Shown here: in pieces, positions 1 to 6,321 of the stretch
How positions within the stretch are numbered: the stretch's first letter is position 1
How the letters are laid out: each line of letters starts with the position of its first letter
Origin: Fidelibacterota bacterium UBA1611
Lineage (GTDB): Bacteria > Fidelibacterota > Marinisomatia > Marinisomatales > UBA1611
Assembly: GCA_002321855.1 (NCBI GenBank)
Contig: DCMX01000155.1
Location: 11,514-18,966 of the forward strand
Direction: 5' to 3'
DNA: 7,453 nt
Notes under the pieces: generated by a model
Database searches by the model: none
Seen by the model: only the letters and a program-made list of their open reading frames with translations
What the model was told of the DNA's origin: nothing
Position numbers and translations under genes: made by a program

Positions 1-1
1 T

Positions 2-265
2 GATACAGCTTGTGTTGAAGTTTGCCCTGTGGATTGTATTCATGGTCCAGAAAACACCACAGGTGCAGGCGCTGAAGCCAAGGAACCCGGTTTTGATCCC
101 GATGGTAAACAATTATACATAGATCCAGAGGAATGTATTGATTGTGGCGCATGTGAACCGGAATGTCCTGTCGAAGCAATATTTGATGAAAGTGAAGTCC
201 CTGATGAGTGGAGTAATTTCACCAAATTGAATTATGAGTTTTTTGGCCAGGAATACACTGGTTAA
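2..265 (+). CDS. fdxA: FdxA-type 7Fe ferredoxin, 5' end missing
   Basis: Partial gene: the frame is open from base 2 and ends at TAA 263-265, leaving 87 residues. It encodes a small soluble electron carrier with two Fe-S clusters. Visible cysteines are at residues 4, 8, 12, 45, 48, 51 and 55 of the fragment, in the pattern C-x3-C-x3-C, then C-x2-C-x2-C-x3-CP. The motifs TACVEVCPVDC and CIDCGACEPECP are those of Azotobacter FdI/FdxA ferredoxins. By that comparison residues 8, 45, 48 and 51 would hold the [4Fe-4S] cluster. Residues 4 and 55, plus one cysteine upstream of the window, would hold the [3Fe-4S] cluster. About 15-20 N-terminal residues are probably missing. The GTG at base 29 lies inside the first cluster motif and is not the start. 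The loop between the two motifs is 32 residues against 14 in Azotobacter FdI. A terminator follows directly. The electron-transfer partner cannot be told from the sequence. Confidence 0.93.
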   Translation, partial: DTACVEVCPVDCIHGPENTTGAGAEAKEPGFDPDGKQLYIDPEECIDCGACEPECPVEAIFDESEVPDEWSNFTKLNYEFFGQEYTG

Positions 266-291
266 TTCAAAAACCCTATTTTTTTAAACAT

Positions 292-321
292 AACGGTTGT
301 AAGGATACAGCCGTTTTTTTT
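292..321 (+). terminator. Rho-independent terminator after the ferredoxin gene
   Basis: AACGGTTGT (292-300) pairs with ACAGCCGTT (307-315) over nine positions, including one G-U pair, around a six-base loop AAGGAT. A run of eight T (314-321) follows. This is a canonical intrinsic terminator 27 bases after the ferredoxin stop. It ends only nine bases before the ATG of the next gene, so it separates the two transcription units or acts as a leader attenuator for mrp. Confidence 0.85.
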
Positions 322-330
322 GCCTTTATT

Positions 331-1467
331 ATGAATAAAGATAAAGCACTCGACATTCTTAAAACAATCAACTACCCTGGGTTTAATCGGGATATTGTTT
401 CTTTTGGGATGGTGCAAAATGTATCGGTTGACGGGAATAATATTACTGTCAAACTAAATATCAACACTCAAAATGAGGAAAAGAAAAGAACTGTAATCGA
501 GTTGATTGAAAATAAACTGAATAATCATTTCGAAACTGTATCTGTTGAATTAATTGCTGGTGCAATTAAACAAGCCACTATTCCGTCTTCATCACAACAA
601 GAACCTATACCTGGGAATATTTTGTCAGATGTAAAGCATGTGGTTGCCATTGCTAGTGGTAAAGGTGGCGTTGGGAAGTCAACTGTAGCAGCCAATTTGG
701 CATGCGGTTTGGCTCAAAAAGGTTACACAGTTGGATTATTGGATTTGGATATTTATGGACCATCTCTACCAATAATCTTAGGAATCAATGAACATCCTAA
801 AATGACACAGGATCGTAAACTGATTCCTTTAGAAAGATACTCTATGAAAGTAATGAGCTTTGGATTTATCAGTGGTAATGATACACCGGTTATCTGGAGA
901 GGTCCATTGGTTTCACGTATGACTGAACAATTCTTTCGTGATGTAGAATGGGGAAAATTAGATTACTTAATATTAGATCTTCCGCCCGGGACGGGAGATA
1001 TACAACTAACATTGACTCAAAAACTTCGAATAACGGGTGCTATTATTGTAACAACACCTCAGGATATTGCCTTGGCAGATGTTCGAAAAGGAGCGGATAT
1101 GTTTCGAAAGGTTCAAACGCCTGTACTAGGTGTCGTTGAGAACATGTCCACTTTTGTAATTAAGGGGTCTATCAAGGATTCAAACGGGGATAAGATTCTT
1201 GGAGGGAGCGTTGTTTTATCTAATGGAAAAATTGAAGAACTTGATGCGGAAGGGTCTTTTGAACTAAAATTTGATTTATTCAAACAGGGTGGTGGTGCAG
1301 CCGAAAGCAGTAGATTGGGAGTTCCACTTTTGGGACAAATTCCGATTGCAACTGAAATCATGGAAGCAACTGATGCTGGGGAGCCAATTATTCATAGGAA
1401 TCCCGAGTCTTCTATATCAAAAACCTATGTTTCTATTATTGATTCATTATTGTCTGTTATTAAATAA
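331..1467 (+). CDS. mrp: Mrp/ApbC (NBP35-like) P-loop ATPase lacking the CxxC cluster motif
   Basis: 378 residues, a typical length for Mrp/ApbC, a cytosolic ATPase of the MinD/ParA class that carries or delivers Fe-S clusters in characterised members. Residues 1-80 form a MIP18/DUF59-like domain. A linker leads to the ATPase domain with deviant Walker A KGGVGKST (111-118, signature Lys111), DLDIYGPS (138-145), and Walker B region DYLILDLPPGTGD (211-223). ENMS (270-273) and the C-terminal GVPLLGQIP region are also typical. Unusually, the CPxCG that normally follows ENMSxF is absent. Residues 276-319 are instead a cysteine-free segment before GGG at 320-322. The only cysteine in the protein is Cys125. 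The DUF59 domain also lacks its usual Cys-Pro (NTQNEEKK, 45-52). ATP binding looks intact, but cluster carriage by the standard CxxC seems impossible, so the function is uncertain. The start at ATG 331 fits the domain alignment but has no SD sequence. It lies nine bases after a terminator, which suggests a leaderless or very short leader transcript. Confidence 0.93.
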   Translation: MNKDKALDILKTINYPGFNRDIVSFGMVQNVSVDGNNITVKLNINTQNEEKKRTVIELIENKLNNHFETVSVELIAGAIKQATIPSSSQQEPIPGNILSDVKHVVAIASGKGGVGKSTVAANLACGLAQKGYTVGLLDLDIYGPSLPIILGINEHPKMTQDRKLIPLERYSMKVMSFGFISGNDTPVIWRGPLVSRMTEQFFRDVEWGKLDYLILDLPPGTGDIQLTLTQKLRITGAIIVTTPQDIALADVRKGADMFRKVQTPVLGVVENMSTFVIKGSIKDSNGDKILGGSVVLSNGKIEELDAEGSFELKFDLFKQGGGAAESSRLGVPLLGQIPIATEIMEATDAGEPIIHRNPESSISKTYVSIIDSLLSVIK

Positions 1468-1507
1468 TATATAAGAGGGAACCAAACAGATTTGTTATCG
1501 TTTAGTC

Positions 1508-1588
1508 TTGCTAAAAAGACAATTTATTTTTGGGGTTGGGGTCTTTGTAGGCGGTAATTTCGCCGCGTTTTTAATGGATATATTGTGA
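1508..1588 (+). CDS. possible small hydrophobic membrane peptide upstream of uppS
   Basis: A 26-codon frame runs from TTG 1508 to TGA 1586-1588 inside the gap between mrp and uppS. The predicted peptide begins LLKRQFIFG and continues as a Gly/Val/Phe/Ala-rich hydrophobic stretch ending FLMDIL. This looks like one transmembrane helix with basic residues in front. The stop overlaps the uppS ATG as TGATG, the arrangement seen in translationally coupled genes. Against it: there is no ATG or GTG in frame, no SD sequence before the TTG, and the frame is short enough to arise by chance. The frame is open back to a TAA at 1472, so an ATT start at 1490, about ten bases after AGAGGG, is another possibility. 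I do not recognise a family. Confidence 0.22.
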   Translation: MLKRQFIFGVGVFVGGNFAAFLMDIL

Positions 1589-2328
1589 TGAGCTCTCTTA
1601 GAGAAAAAATTGAATCTGGACCGATTCCGAACCATATTGCAATAATTATGGATGGTAATGGCCGTTGGGCAAGAGAACGAAATCTTCCTCGCATATCTGG
1701 ACATAAAGAAGGAATAAATTCAGTACGCGAAGTGACTCGTATTTGTGGGGAACTTGGCGTGAAATTTCTTACACTTTACACTTTTTCAACAGAGAATTGG
1801 AATAGACCTGAAAAAGAGGTAAGTGCCCTTATGCAACTTTTGTTGAAGACAATAAATTTTGAGATTAAGGAACTTCATAAGAATAATGTCAGATTCTCTA
1901 CTATTGGAGAACTCAATGAGTTACCAGAATCAACTCAGCTTGGAATTAAAAATGGAATCGATCTTACACGTAATAATCAAGGATTGAATTTGATATTAGC
2001 CTTGAATTATGGTAGCCGCCAAGAAATAATAAAGGCAGCACAAATGTTATCCCAATCAGCTATTCAAGGAGACATAGAACCTTTGTCAATTGATGAGAAC
2101 ATTTTTAAATCTGTCTTAGAAACGAAAGATAAACCTGACCCAGATTTATTGATACGTACCAGTGGTGAGTTGCGTTTAAGCAATTTTCTTCTTTGGCAAA
2201 GTGCATATGCAGAGATTTACCTCACAGAAACATATTGGCCAGCGTTTAGGGAAGAAGCATTAATAAACGCCATTCTGGACTACCAAGGACGAGAACGCCG
2301 TTTTGGACAGGTGAGCTCACAGGTTTAA
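1588..2328 (+). CDS. uppS: Isoprenyl transferase, undecaprenyl diphosphate synthase
   Basis: 246 residues from ATG 1588, the usual size for cis-prenyltransferases. The enzyme condenses isopentenyl diphosphate onto farnesyl diphosphate in the cytosol to give undecaprenyl diphosphate, the lipid carrier for peptidoglycan and O-antigen units. All conserved blocks are visible: IAIIMDGNGRWA with the Mg-binding Asp22 and Arg26/Trp27, SGHKEG with His39, TLYTFSTENWNRP (62-74), ALNYGSR, and DLLIRTSGELRLSNFLLWQ with Arg190, Arg196 and Ser198. A C-terminal GRERRFG completes the set. A GTG at 1585 is directly upstream in frame; I prefer the ATG because it makes the TGATG junction with the small upstream frame. 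No strong SD is seen. bamA starts ten bases after the stop. The usual neighbours cdsA and rseP are not between them. Confidence 0.97.
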   Translation: MSSLREKIESGPIPNHIAIIMDGNGRWARERNLPRISGHKEGINSVREVTRICGELGVKFLTLYTFSTENWNRPEKEVSALMQLLLKTINFEIKELHKNNVRFSTIGELNELPESTQLGIKNGIDLTRNNQGLNLILALNYGSRQEIIKAAQMLSQSAIQGDIEPLSIDENIFKSVLETKDKPDPDLLIRTSGELRLSNFLLWQSAYAEIYLTETYWPAFREEALINAILDYQGRERRFGQVSSQV

Positions 2329-2338
2329 TCTTGAAGTA

Positions 2339-4750
2339 ATGAAAATATTAGTACGTCTAATTATTATTTCATTTGTTATTGTTGCGGAAGCCCAACAAGA
2401 AATAATATTAAAGGATGTTCAAGTTGAAGGGAATATAATCTCATCTTCCAATACAATAATATTTACTTCAGGACTACGTAAAGGGTTATCAGTTTCATCA
2501 TCAGAATTTCCGAGAGCAGTAAAACGATTATGGCAGTTAGGCCTTTTTGATGATATTCAAATCCGTTATGATAATGAGGATGAAGAGGGTCTTTCGCTGA
2601 CAATTATTGTTAAAGAAAGTTCTGTCCTCGGGGATGTTCATTATAAGGGCAATCGAAAGATTAAAATCAGAAAATTTGAAGAAGAATTGAACTTAGTTAC
2701 AGGTCAAAGAATCAAACCAAACTTGTTGTATGATAAAGTAAAAAAAATCGAAGATCTTTATGCTGAAAAAGGCTATCTCATGGCAGATGTTAACGCAGAA
2801 TTAACAAAGCCTGAAAATGAATCAAACCTTTTTGGTGGAAAAGCAAGAGACCTCACTCAAGATATTATTTTTAAAATCAAAGAGAATAAAAAAGTAAAGT
2901 TGAGCAATATTCGCTTTGAAGGGAATGAAACTTATTCTGACCTGCGTTTACGCTTGACCATGAAAGATATCAAACAGCAGCGTTGGTATTTCTTTTGGAG
3001 GGCGGCATTTGATCAAGATAAGTTTGAAGAGGACCTAGAAAATATAAGAAAGCACTACCGAAACAAAGGGTACCGGGACTTCAAGATTATTTCTGATTCA
3101 GTTCACTATACTGAAGATAAACAAAATATGGACTTGGTTCTGACGGTGAAAGAAGGTCCTATGTATAAATACAGAAATTTTTCTTGGGATGGTCAAAACC
3201 TTTACAATGAAAAAATATTATCCCAGGCCCTAGGTTTAGAAAAGGGAGATAAATATAGCCAGGAAGATTTTGAAAAAGCTGTATATGAACGGATGCAGAA
3301 TCTATATATGGACCGAGGATATATTTATAGCCGTATTGAACCGCAAATAACGCCAGCGGGAATGGATTCGCTTGATATACATTTCGTTATCGTTGAAAAT
3401 CATAAGGTATACATACGCAATATTGTTATTAGAGGTAATGAAAAAACACGTGAGAATGTAATTCGTCGACAGCTTAGAATATTTCCAGGAGATGTTTTTA
3501 ATAAAGATAGATTAATGCGTAGTTATCGTGAAATAATGATGTTGAATTATTTTGGGAATGTGCTTCCAGATGTGGTTCCCATCGATGACGATGAGGTGGA
3601 TGTAGAAATAGTTGTAGAAGAAAAACCTTCTGGGACCGCAAATATGCAAATGGGTTTTAGTCAAGCATTTGGTGTTACGGGAGGAGGAGGATTTTCATTG
3701 CCCAATTGGAAAGGCAAAGGTCAACACTTAGCATTATCATTCGATGTGGGGACAAACTATGGCAATAGTTTCTATACTAACAGCTCCTATCAACCCTCTA
3801 AAAAAAGGCAGGCTAGTTTTAGTTTTACTGATCCCATGGTGAATGATACAAAAAATTTATTGGGGGCTTCTATTTTTTATTCTTTTCGGGGTCGCTCATC
3901 AATGTATTATTCTCCTCTTGATGCCACAATGGTGGGAAGCTCATTAAGATGGGGTCGGAGATTCAAATGGCCCGATGATTTTTTTAGAGGAAGCTGGTCT
4001 TTTCAAATCTTGCAGAGGATGTATGAAGCAGAAACGCAGGAAGAATTAGAACAATATACAAGTGGATTAAATGAAACTATTGGTGTGAATATAACCCAAG
4101 CTATTAATAGAGATAGCCGAGATCATCCGGAGTTCACGACTCAGGGGTCTCTGATGTCCATTACGTCCACTATATCTGGGGGTCCTTTAGGGGGTAATGA
4201 GGATTTTCATAAACATGTGTTGAATCTGGAATGGTATACACCTACATTCTGGAAATTTGTCTTGATGAGTTCTTTAAAATTGGGTGCAATTAATATGTTA
4301 CCATCTATGGATGATGAAAGGTCTGTTATCCCATTTTCTGAGCGTTTTATAATGGGGGGTAATGGCCTAATGTATGGTAATCCATTACGTGGGTATGAGG
4401 ATAATAGAGTAGGGCCAATGACATCTAGGGGTAATCCAGTGGGAGGTAATGCATTGGCGAAGGTTGCAATGGAATTTCGTGTTCCGTTCTCTGAAAACCC
4501 CGTGGTTTATGGTTTGATATTTGCGGAAATGGGAAATGTATGGGCTGAAACAAGTTTGCAAGAAAAATTTAGCCTGCCTCGTGTAGGACCATTTGATTTA
4601 AAACGATCTACCGGAGCGGGAATCAGGTTTTTTATGCCCATGATTGGTATGTTGGGATTCGACCTTGGATATGGTTTTGATGATTTAGATGGAGATGGCG
4701 AACCAGAAGGTTGGAAGACCACTTTAACAATAGGACAACAATATCGGTAA
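2339..4750 (+). CDS. bamA: BamA/Omp85 outer-membrane beta-barrel assembly protein
   Basis: 803 residues, matching BamA (about 800). It is the central component of the BAM machine that folds and inserts barrel proteins into the outer membrane. Residues 1-18 form a signal peptide with a hydrophobic core and an AEA-QQ cleavage site. Five POTRA repeats follow, at about 21-93, 94-182, 184-273, 274-354 and 355-428. Recurrent POTRA signatures include LGLFDDIQI, YAEKGYLMADV, YRNKGYRDF, YMDRGYIYSRI and IVIRGNEKTRENVIRRQL. Residues 430-803 form the barrel, with the Omp85 loop signature LRGYEDNR (683-690) corresponding to VRGF in E. coli. DSRDHPEFTTQGS (592-604) is a further barrel motif of the family. 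The C-terminal strand ends in TIGQQYR, so an Arg follows the expected final aromatic residue of the beta-signal. Upstream spacing is ten bases with only a weak GAAG as a possible SD. The TAA stop shares bases with an ATG (TAATG) leading into ompH. Five POTRA domains argue against the shorter TamA. Confidence 0.96.
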   Translation: MKILVRLIIISFVIVAEAQQEIILKDVQVEGNIISSSNTIIFTSGLRKGLSVSSSEFPRAVKRLWQLGLFDDIQIRYDNEDEEGLSLTIIVKESSVLGDVHYKGNRKIKIRKFEEELNLVTGQRIKPNLLYDKVKKIEDLYAEKGYLMADVNAELTKPENESNLFGGKARDLTQDIIFKIKENKKVKLSNIRFEGNETYSDLRLRLTMKDIKQQRWYFFWRAAFDQDKFEEDLENIRKHYRNKGYRDFKIISDSVHYTEDKQNMDLVLTVKEGPMYKYRNFSWDGQNLYNEKILSQALGLEKGDKYSQEDFEKAVYERMQNLYMDRGYIYSRIEPQITPAGMDSLDIHFVIVENHKVYIRNIVIRGNEKTRENVIRRQLRIFPGDVFNKDRLMRSYREIMMLNYFGNVLPDVVPIDDDEVDVEIVVEEKPSGTANMQMGFSQAFGVTGGGGFSLPNWKGKGQHLALSFDVGTNYGNSFYTNSSYQPSKKRQASFSFTDPMVNDTKNLLGASIFYSFRGRSSMYYSPLDATMVGSSLRWGRRFKWPDDFFRGSWSFQILQRMYEAETQEELEQYTSGLNETIGVNITQAINRDSRDHPEFTTQGSLMSITSTISGGPLGGNEDFHKHVLNLEWYTPTFWKFVLMSSLKLGAINMLPSMDDERSVIPFSERFIMGGNGLMYGNPLRGYEDNRVGPMTSRGNPVGGNALAKVAMEFRVPFSENPVVYGLIFAEMGNVWAETSLQEKFSLPRVGPFDLKRSTGAGIRFFMPMIGMLGFDLGYGFDDLDGDGEPEGWKTTLTIGQQYR

Positions 4751-4752
4751 TG

Positions 4753-4759
4753 AAGGAGG
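4753..4759 (+). promoter_or_regulatory. Strong Shine-Dalgarno site that decides the ompH start
   Basis: AAGGAGG lies five bases before TTG 4765, which is ideal spacing. It also lies downstream of the in-frame ATG 4750 that overlaps the bamA stop, so it cannot serve that ATG. It is the best SD match in the window and supports initiation at the TTG. Confidence 0.7.
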
Positions 4760-4764
4760 AAAAA

Positions 4765-5292
4765 TTGAAACAATTACTTCGCCCCATGTTTTTTATTGGC
4801 ATATTTCTGGGTGTAACAGCACCTGCCACAGCACAATTAAAAATCGGATATATTCTTTCAGAGCGTATCCGGAGTGAATTTGAGGAGTTCAAGGAAGCTG
4901 AATCTCAACTCCAGCTTGAATACCGAAAAGTACAGTTTGAATTTGACCAAAGAGTTCAAAAATTAGATAGTCTAAAACAAGACTATGAGGTAAAACGCCT
5001 CATGTCGTTGGATAAGGGTGAAAGTATTAAACAAGAGATTGAACAGACAGAACGTCAGATTCAGACCTATCAGGCTGAAAAAGTTGGTCCCCAGGGAGAA
5101 TTAATGCGCAAACAAGCACAAATGGAATATGATATACTAGGTAAAGTAAAGAAAGCTGTTGACAAAGTTGCTATTGGTGGTGGTTATGACTATATAATCG
5201 ATGCATCTGTTGGATTATTATATTTCAAATCAAAATTTGATTTGACAGATGACGTCCTTCATGAATTACGAAAATTAGAACAAAATAAATAG
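4765..5292 (+). CDS. skp: OmpH/Skp family periplasmic chaperone
   Basis: 175 residues from TTG 4765. Skp-type proteins are trimeric periplasmic chaperones that hold unfolded outer-membrane proteins on their way to BamA. Residues 1-23 are a signal peptide (MKQLLRPMFFIGIFLG, cleavage at ATA-QLK). The mature protein opens with the family strand LKIGYI. It continues as a long charged coiled-coil (about 35-125) rich in Glu, Gln, Lys and Arg, and closes with the family's C-terminal core YDYIIDASVGLLYFKSKFDLTDDVL. The start is ambiguous. ATG 4750 overlaps the bamA stop and would add MKEEK before the Leu. The AAGGAGG at 4753-4759 favours the TTG, and both give a plausible signal peptide. An earlier in-frame TTG at 4711 lies within bamA and is unlikely. 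Placement directly after bamA is the classic context. The stop is TAG at 5290-5292. Confidence 0.93.
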   Translation: MKQLLRPMFFIGIFLGVTAPATAQLKIGYILSERIRSEFEEFKEAESQLQLEYRKVQFEFDQRVQKLDSLKQDYEVKRLMSLDKGESIKQEIEQTERQIQTYQAEKVGPQGELMRKQAQMEYDILGKVKKAVDKVAIGGGYDYIIDASVGLLYFKSKFDLTDDVLHELRKLEQNK

Positions 5293-5298
5293 TCGATA

Positions 5299-6300
5299 TT
5301 GCAATTGTCTCTCAGTGAAATTGCATTACTAGTTAAGGGTGATGTGTCAGGTGATCCGGATTTGAAAATTTCTGGTGTATCGGAGATTCAAAATGGAAAA
5401 CCCGGCACTATTACTTTTTTAGGAAATCCTTTATACGGGAAATATTTAGATAATACTGCTGCATCAGCAGTGTTCGTTTCTAAAAAGACAGACTTAAAGG
5501 ACCATGATGGCATCATAGTTACTGATCCCCAATTAGCTATGGCCAAAACTTTATCTGTTTTTTATCCTGATAAAAAACCACCTGGAATAATTCATCCCAA
5601 CACCTTTATTCATCATCATGCTAAAGTAGGTGTAGATGTAACCATAGATCCAGGAACGGTAATCGAATCAGGTGCCATAATTGGTGATGGGTCATGGATT
5701 GGTCCAAATGTATTTATCGGTGCCAATATTTCAATGGGAACTAACTGTAAGATTTATGCCAACACGGTTCTATATCATGATATTGTTATGGGGGATAAAG
5801 TAATTATCCATGCTGGTGCCGTGATTGGATCAGATGGATATGGGTTTGTTAATGATTCAAACCGCCAAGTTAAAATACCACAAGTTGGATCAGTTTTAAT
5901 TGGAGATAATGTAGAGATAGGCTCAAATTCGACGATTGACCGTGCTACCATCGGGAATACAATCATTGGTGATATGTGTAAATTGGATAATTTAGTTCAT
6001 ATTGCTCATAATGTAAAAATTGGTCGTGGTTGTTTAATTACTGCTCAGGTTGGAATCGCGGGAAGTGCAGAGGTTGGAGACTTTTGTACATTTGCTGGTC
6101 AGGCCGGGGTTGTTCCTCATGTAAGAATTGGGGATAACTCAATAATTACCGGAAAATCGGGTGTTACTAAATCGTTATCAGGAAATGAAATATATGGGGG
6201 CTTTCCTGCACGTCCAATCAAAGAACAACATAAAAAAGATGCAATTTTAATAGAAGTGTCAAGAATGAGAAAACAACTTGACCAATTAATCAAAGGTTGA
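5299..6300 (+). CDS. lpxD: LpxD, UDP-3-O-acylglucosamine N-acyltransferase
   Basis: 333 residues, close to E. coli LpxD (341). It transfers a hydroxyacyl chain from ACP to the 2-amino group of UDP-3-O-acyl-glucosamine, the third step of lipid A synthesis, in the cytosol. Residues 1-95 are the N-terminal uridine-binding domain (GVSEIQNGKPGTITFLGNPLY). Residues 100-290 are left-handed beta-helix hexapeptide repeats such as IGPNVFIGANI and IGDNVEIGSNSTIDR. The catalytic His is His237 in HIAHNVKIG, equivalent to E. coli His239, and the family block IGSDGYGFVND is present at 177-186. The C-terminal helix (305-333) is intact. No ATG or GTG is available at the N-terminus. TTG 5299 or TTG 5305 must be used, six or twelve bases after the ompH stop and without an SD. 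This suggests translational coupling to ompH. Confidence 0.96.
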   Translation: MQLSLSEIALLVKGDVSGDPDLKISGVSEIQNGKPGTITFLGNPLYGKYLDNTAASAVFVSKKTDLKDHDGIIVTDPQLAMAKTLSVFYPDKKPPGIIHPNTFIHHHAKVGVDVTIDPGTVIESGAIIGDGSWIGPNVFIGANISMGTNCKIYANTVLYHDIVMGDKVIIHAGAVIGSDGYGFVNDSNRQVKIPQVGSVLIGDNVEIGSNSTIDRATIGNTIIGDMCKLDNLVHIAHNVKIGRGCLITAQVGIAGSAEVGDFCTFAGQAGVVPHVRIGDNSIITGKSGVTKSLSGNEIYGGFPARPIKEQHKKDAILIEVSRMRKQLDQLIKG

Positions 6301-6321
6301 TTCAAAAAGTAAACTTTAATT

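Noticed and set aside
40..225. Minus-strand frame opposite the ferredoxin gene
   Set aside because: It is antisense to a well-supported ferredoxin frame and its product has no recognisable motif.
948..1474. Other open frames on both strands inside mrp
   Set aside because: They lie wholly or almost wholly inside the Mrp frame, whose motifs run continuously to its stop; their products are low-quality, compositionally odd peptides.
1492..1557. Second short + strand frame in the mrp-uppS gap starting at TTG 1492
   Set aside because: It ends at TAA 1555 without reaching uppS, has no coupling to a neighbour, and its Trp/Arg/Cys-rich end does not look like a protein.
1468..1587. Promoter for the uppS-to-fabZ operon
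   Set aside because: TTG-containing hexamers are present, but none has a convincing -10 element at suitable spacing, so no promoter is called.
1495..1704. Minus-strand frame across the mrp-uppS gap and the start of uppS
   Set aside because: More than half is antisense to the conserved uppS N-terminus and no family motif is visible.
4507..4892. Two minus-strand frames over the bamA-ompH junction
   Set aside because: Both are antisense to conserved coding sequence; the Cys/Pro/Ser-rich products look like reverse translations of barrel and signal-peptide codons.
5775..5966. Minus-strand frame inside lpxD
   Set aside because: It is antisense to the hexapeptide-repeat region; the repeating composition follows from the repeats on the coding strand.
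5600..6170. Recurring I-G-x-x-x-x-I pattern in lpxD, considered as a DNA repeat
   Set aside because: This is the normal hexapeptide repeat of the left-handed beta-helix at protein level; the underlying bases are not repeated.
6117..6305. Minus-strand frame at the end of lpxD
   Set aside because: It is antisense to the intact LpxD C-terminus and has no supporting motif or start signal.
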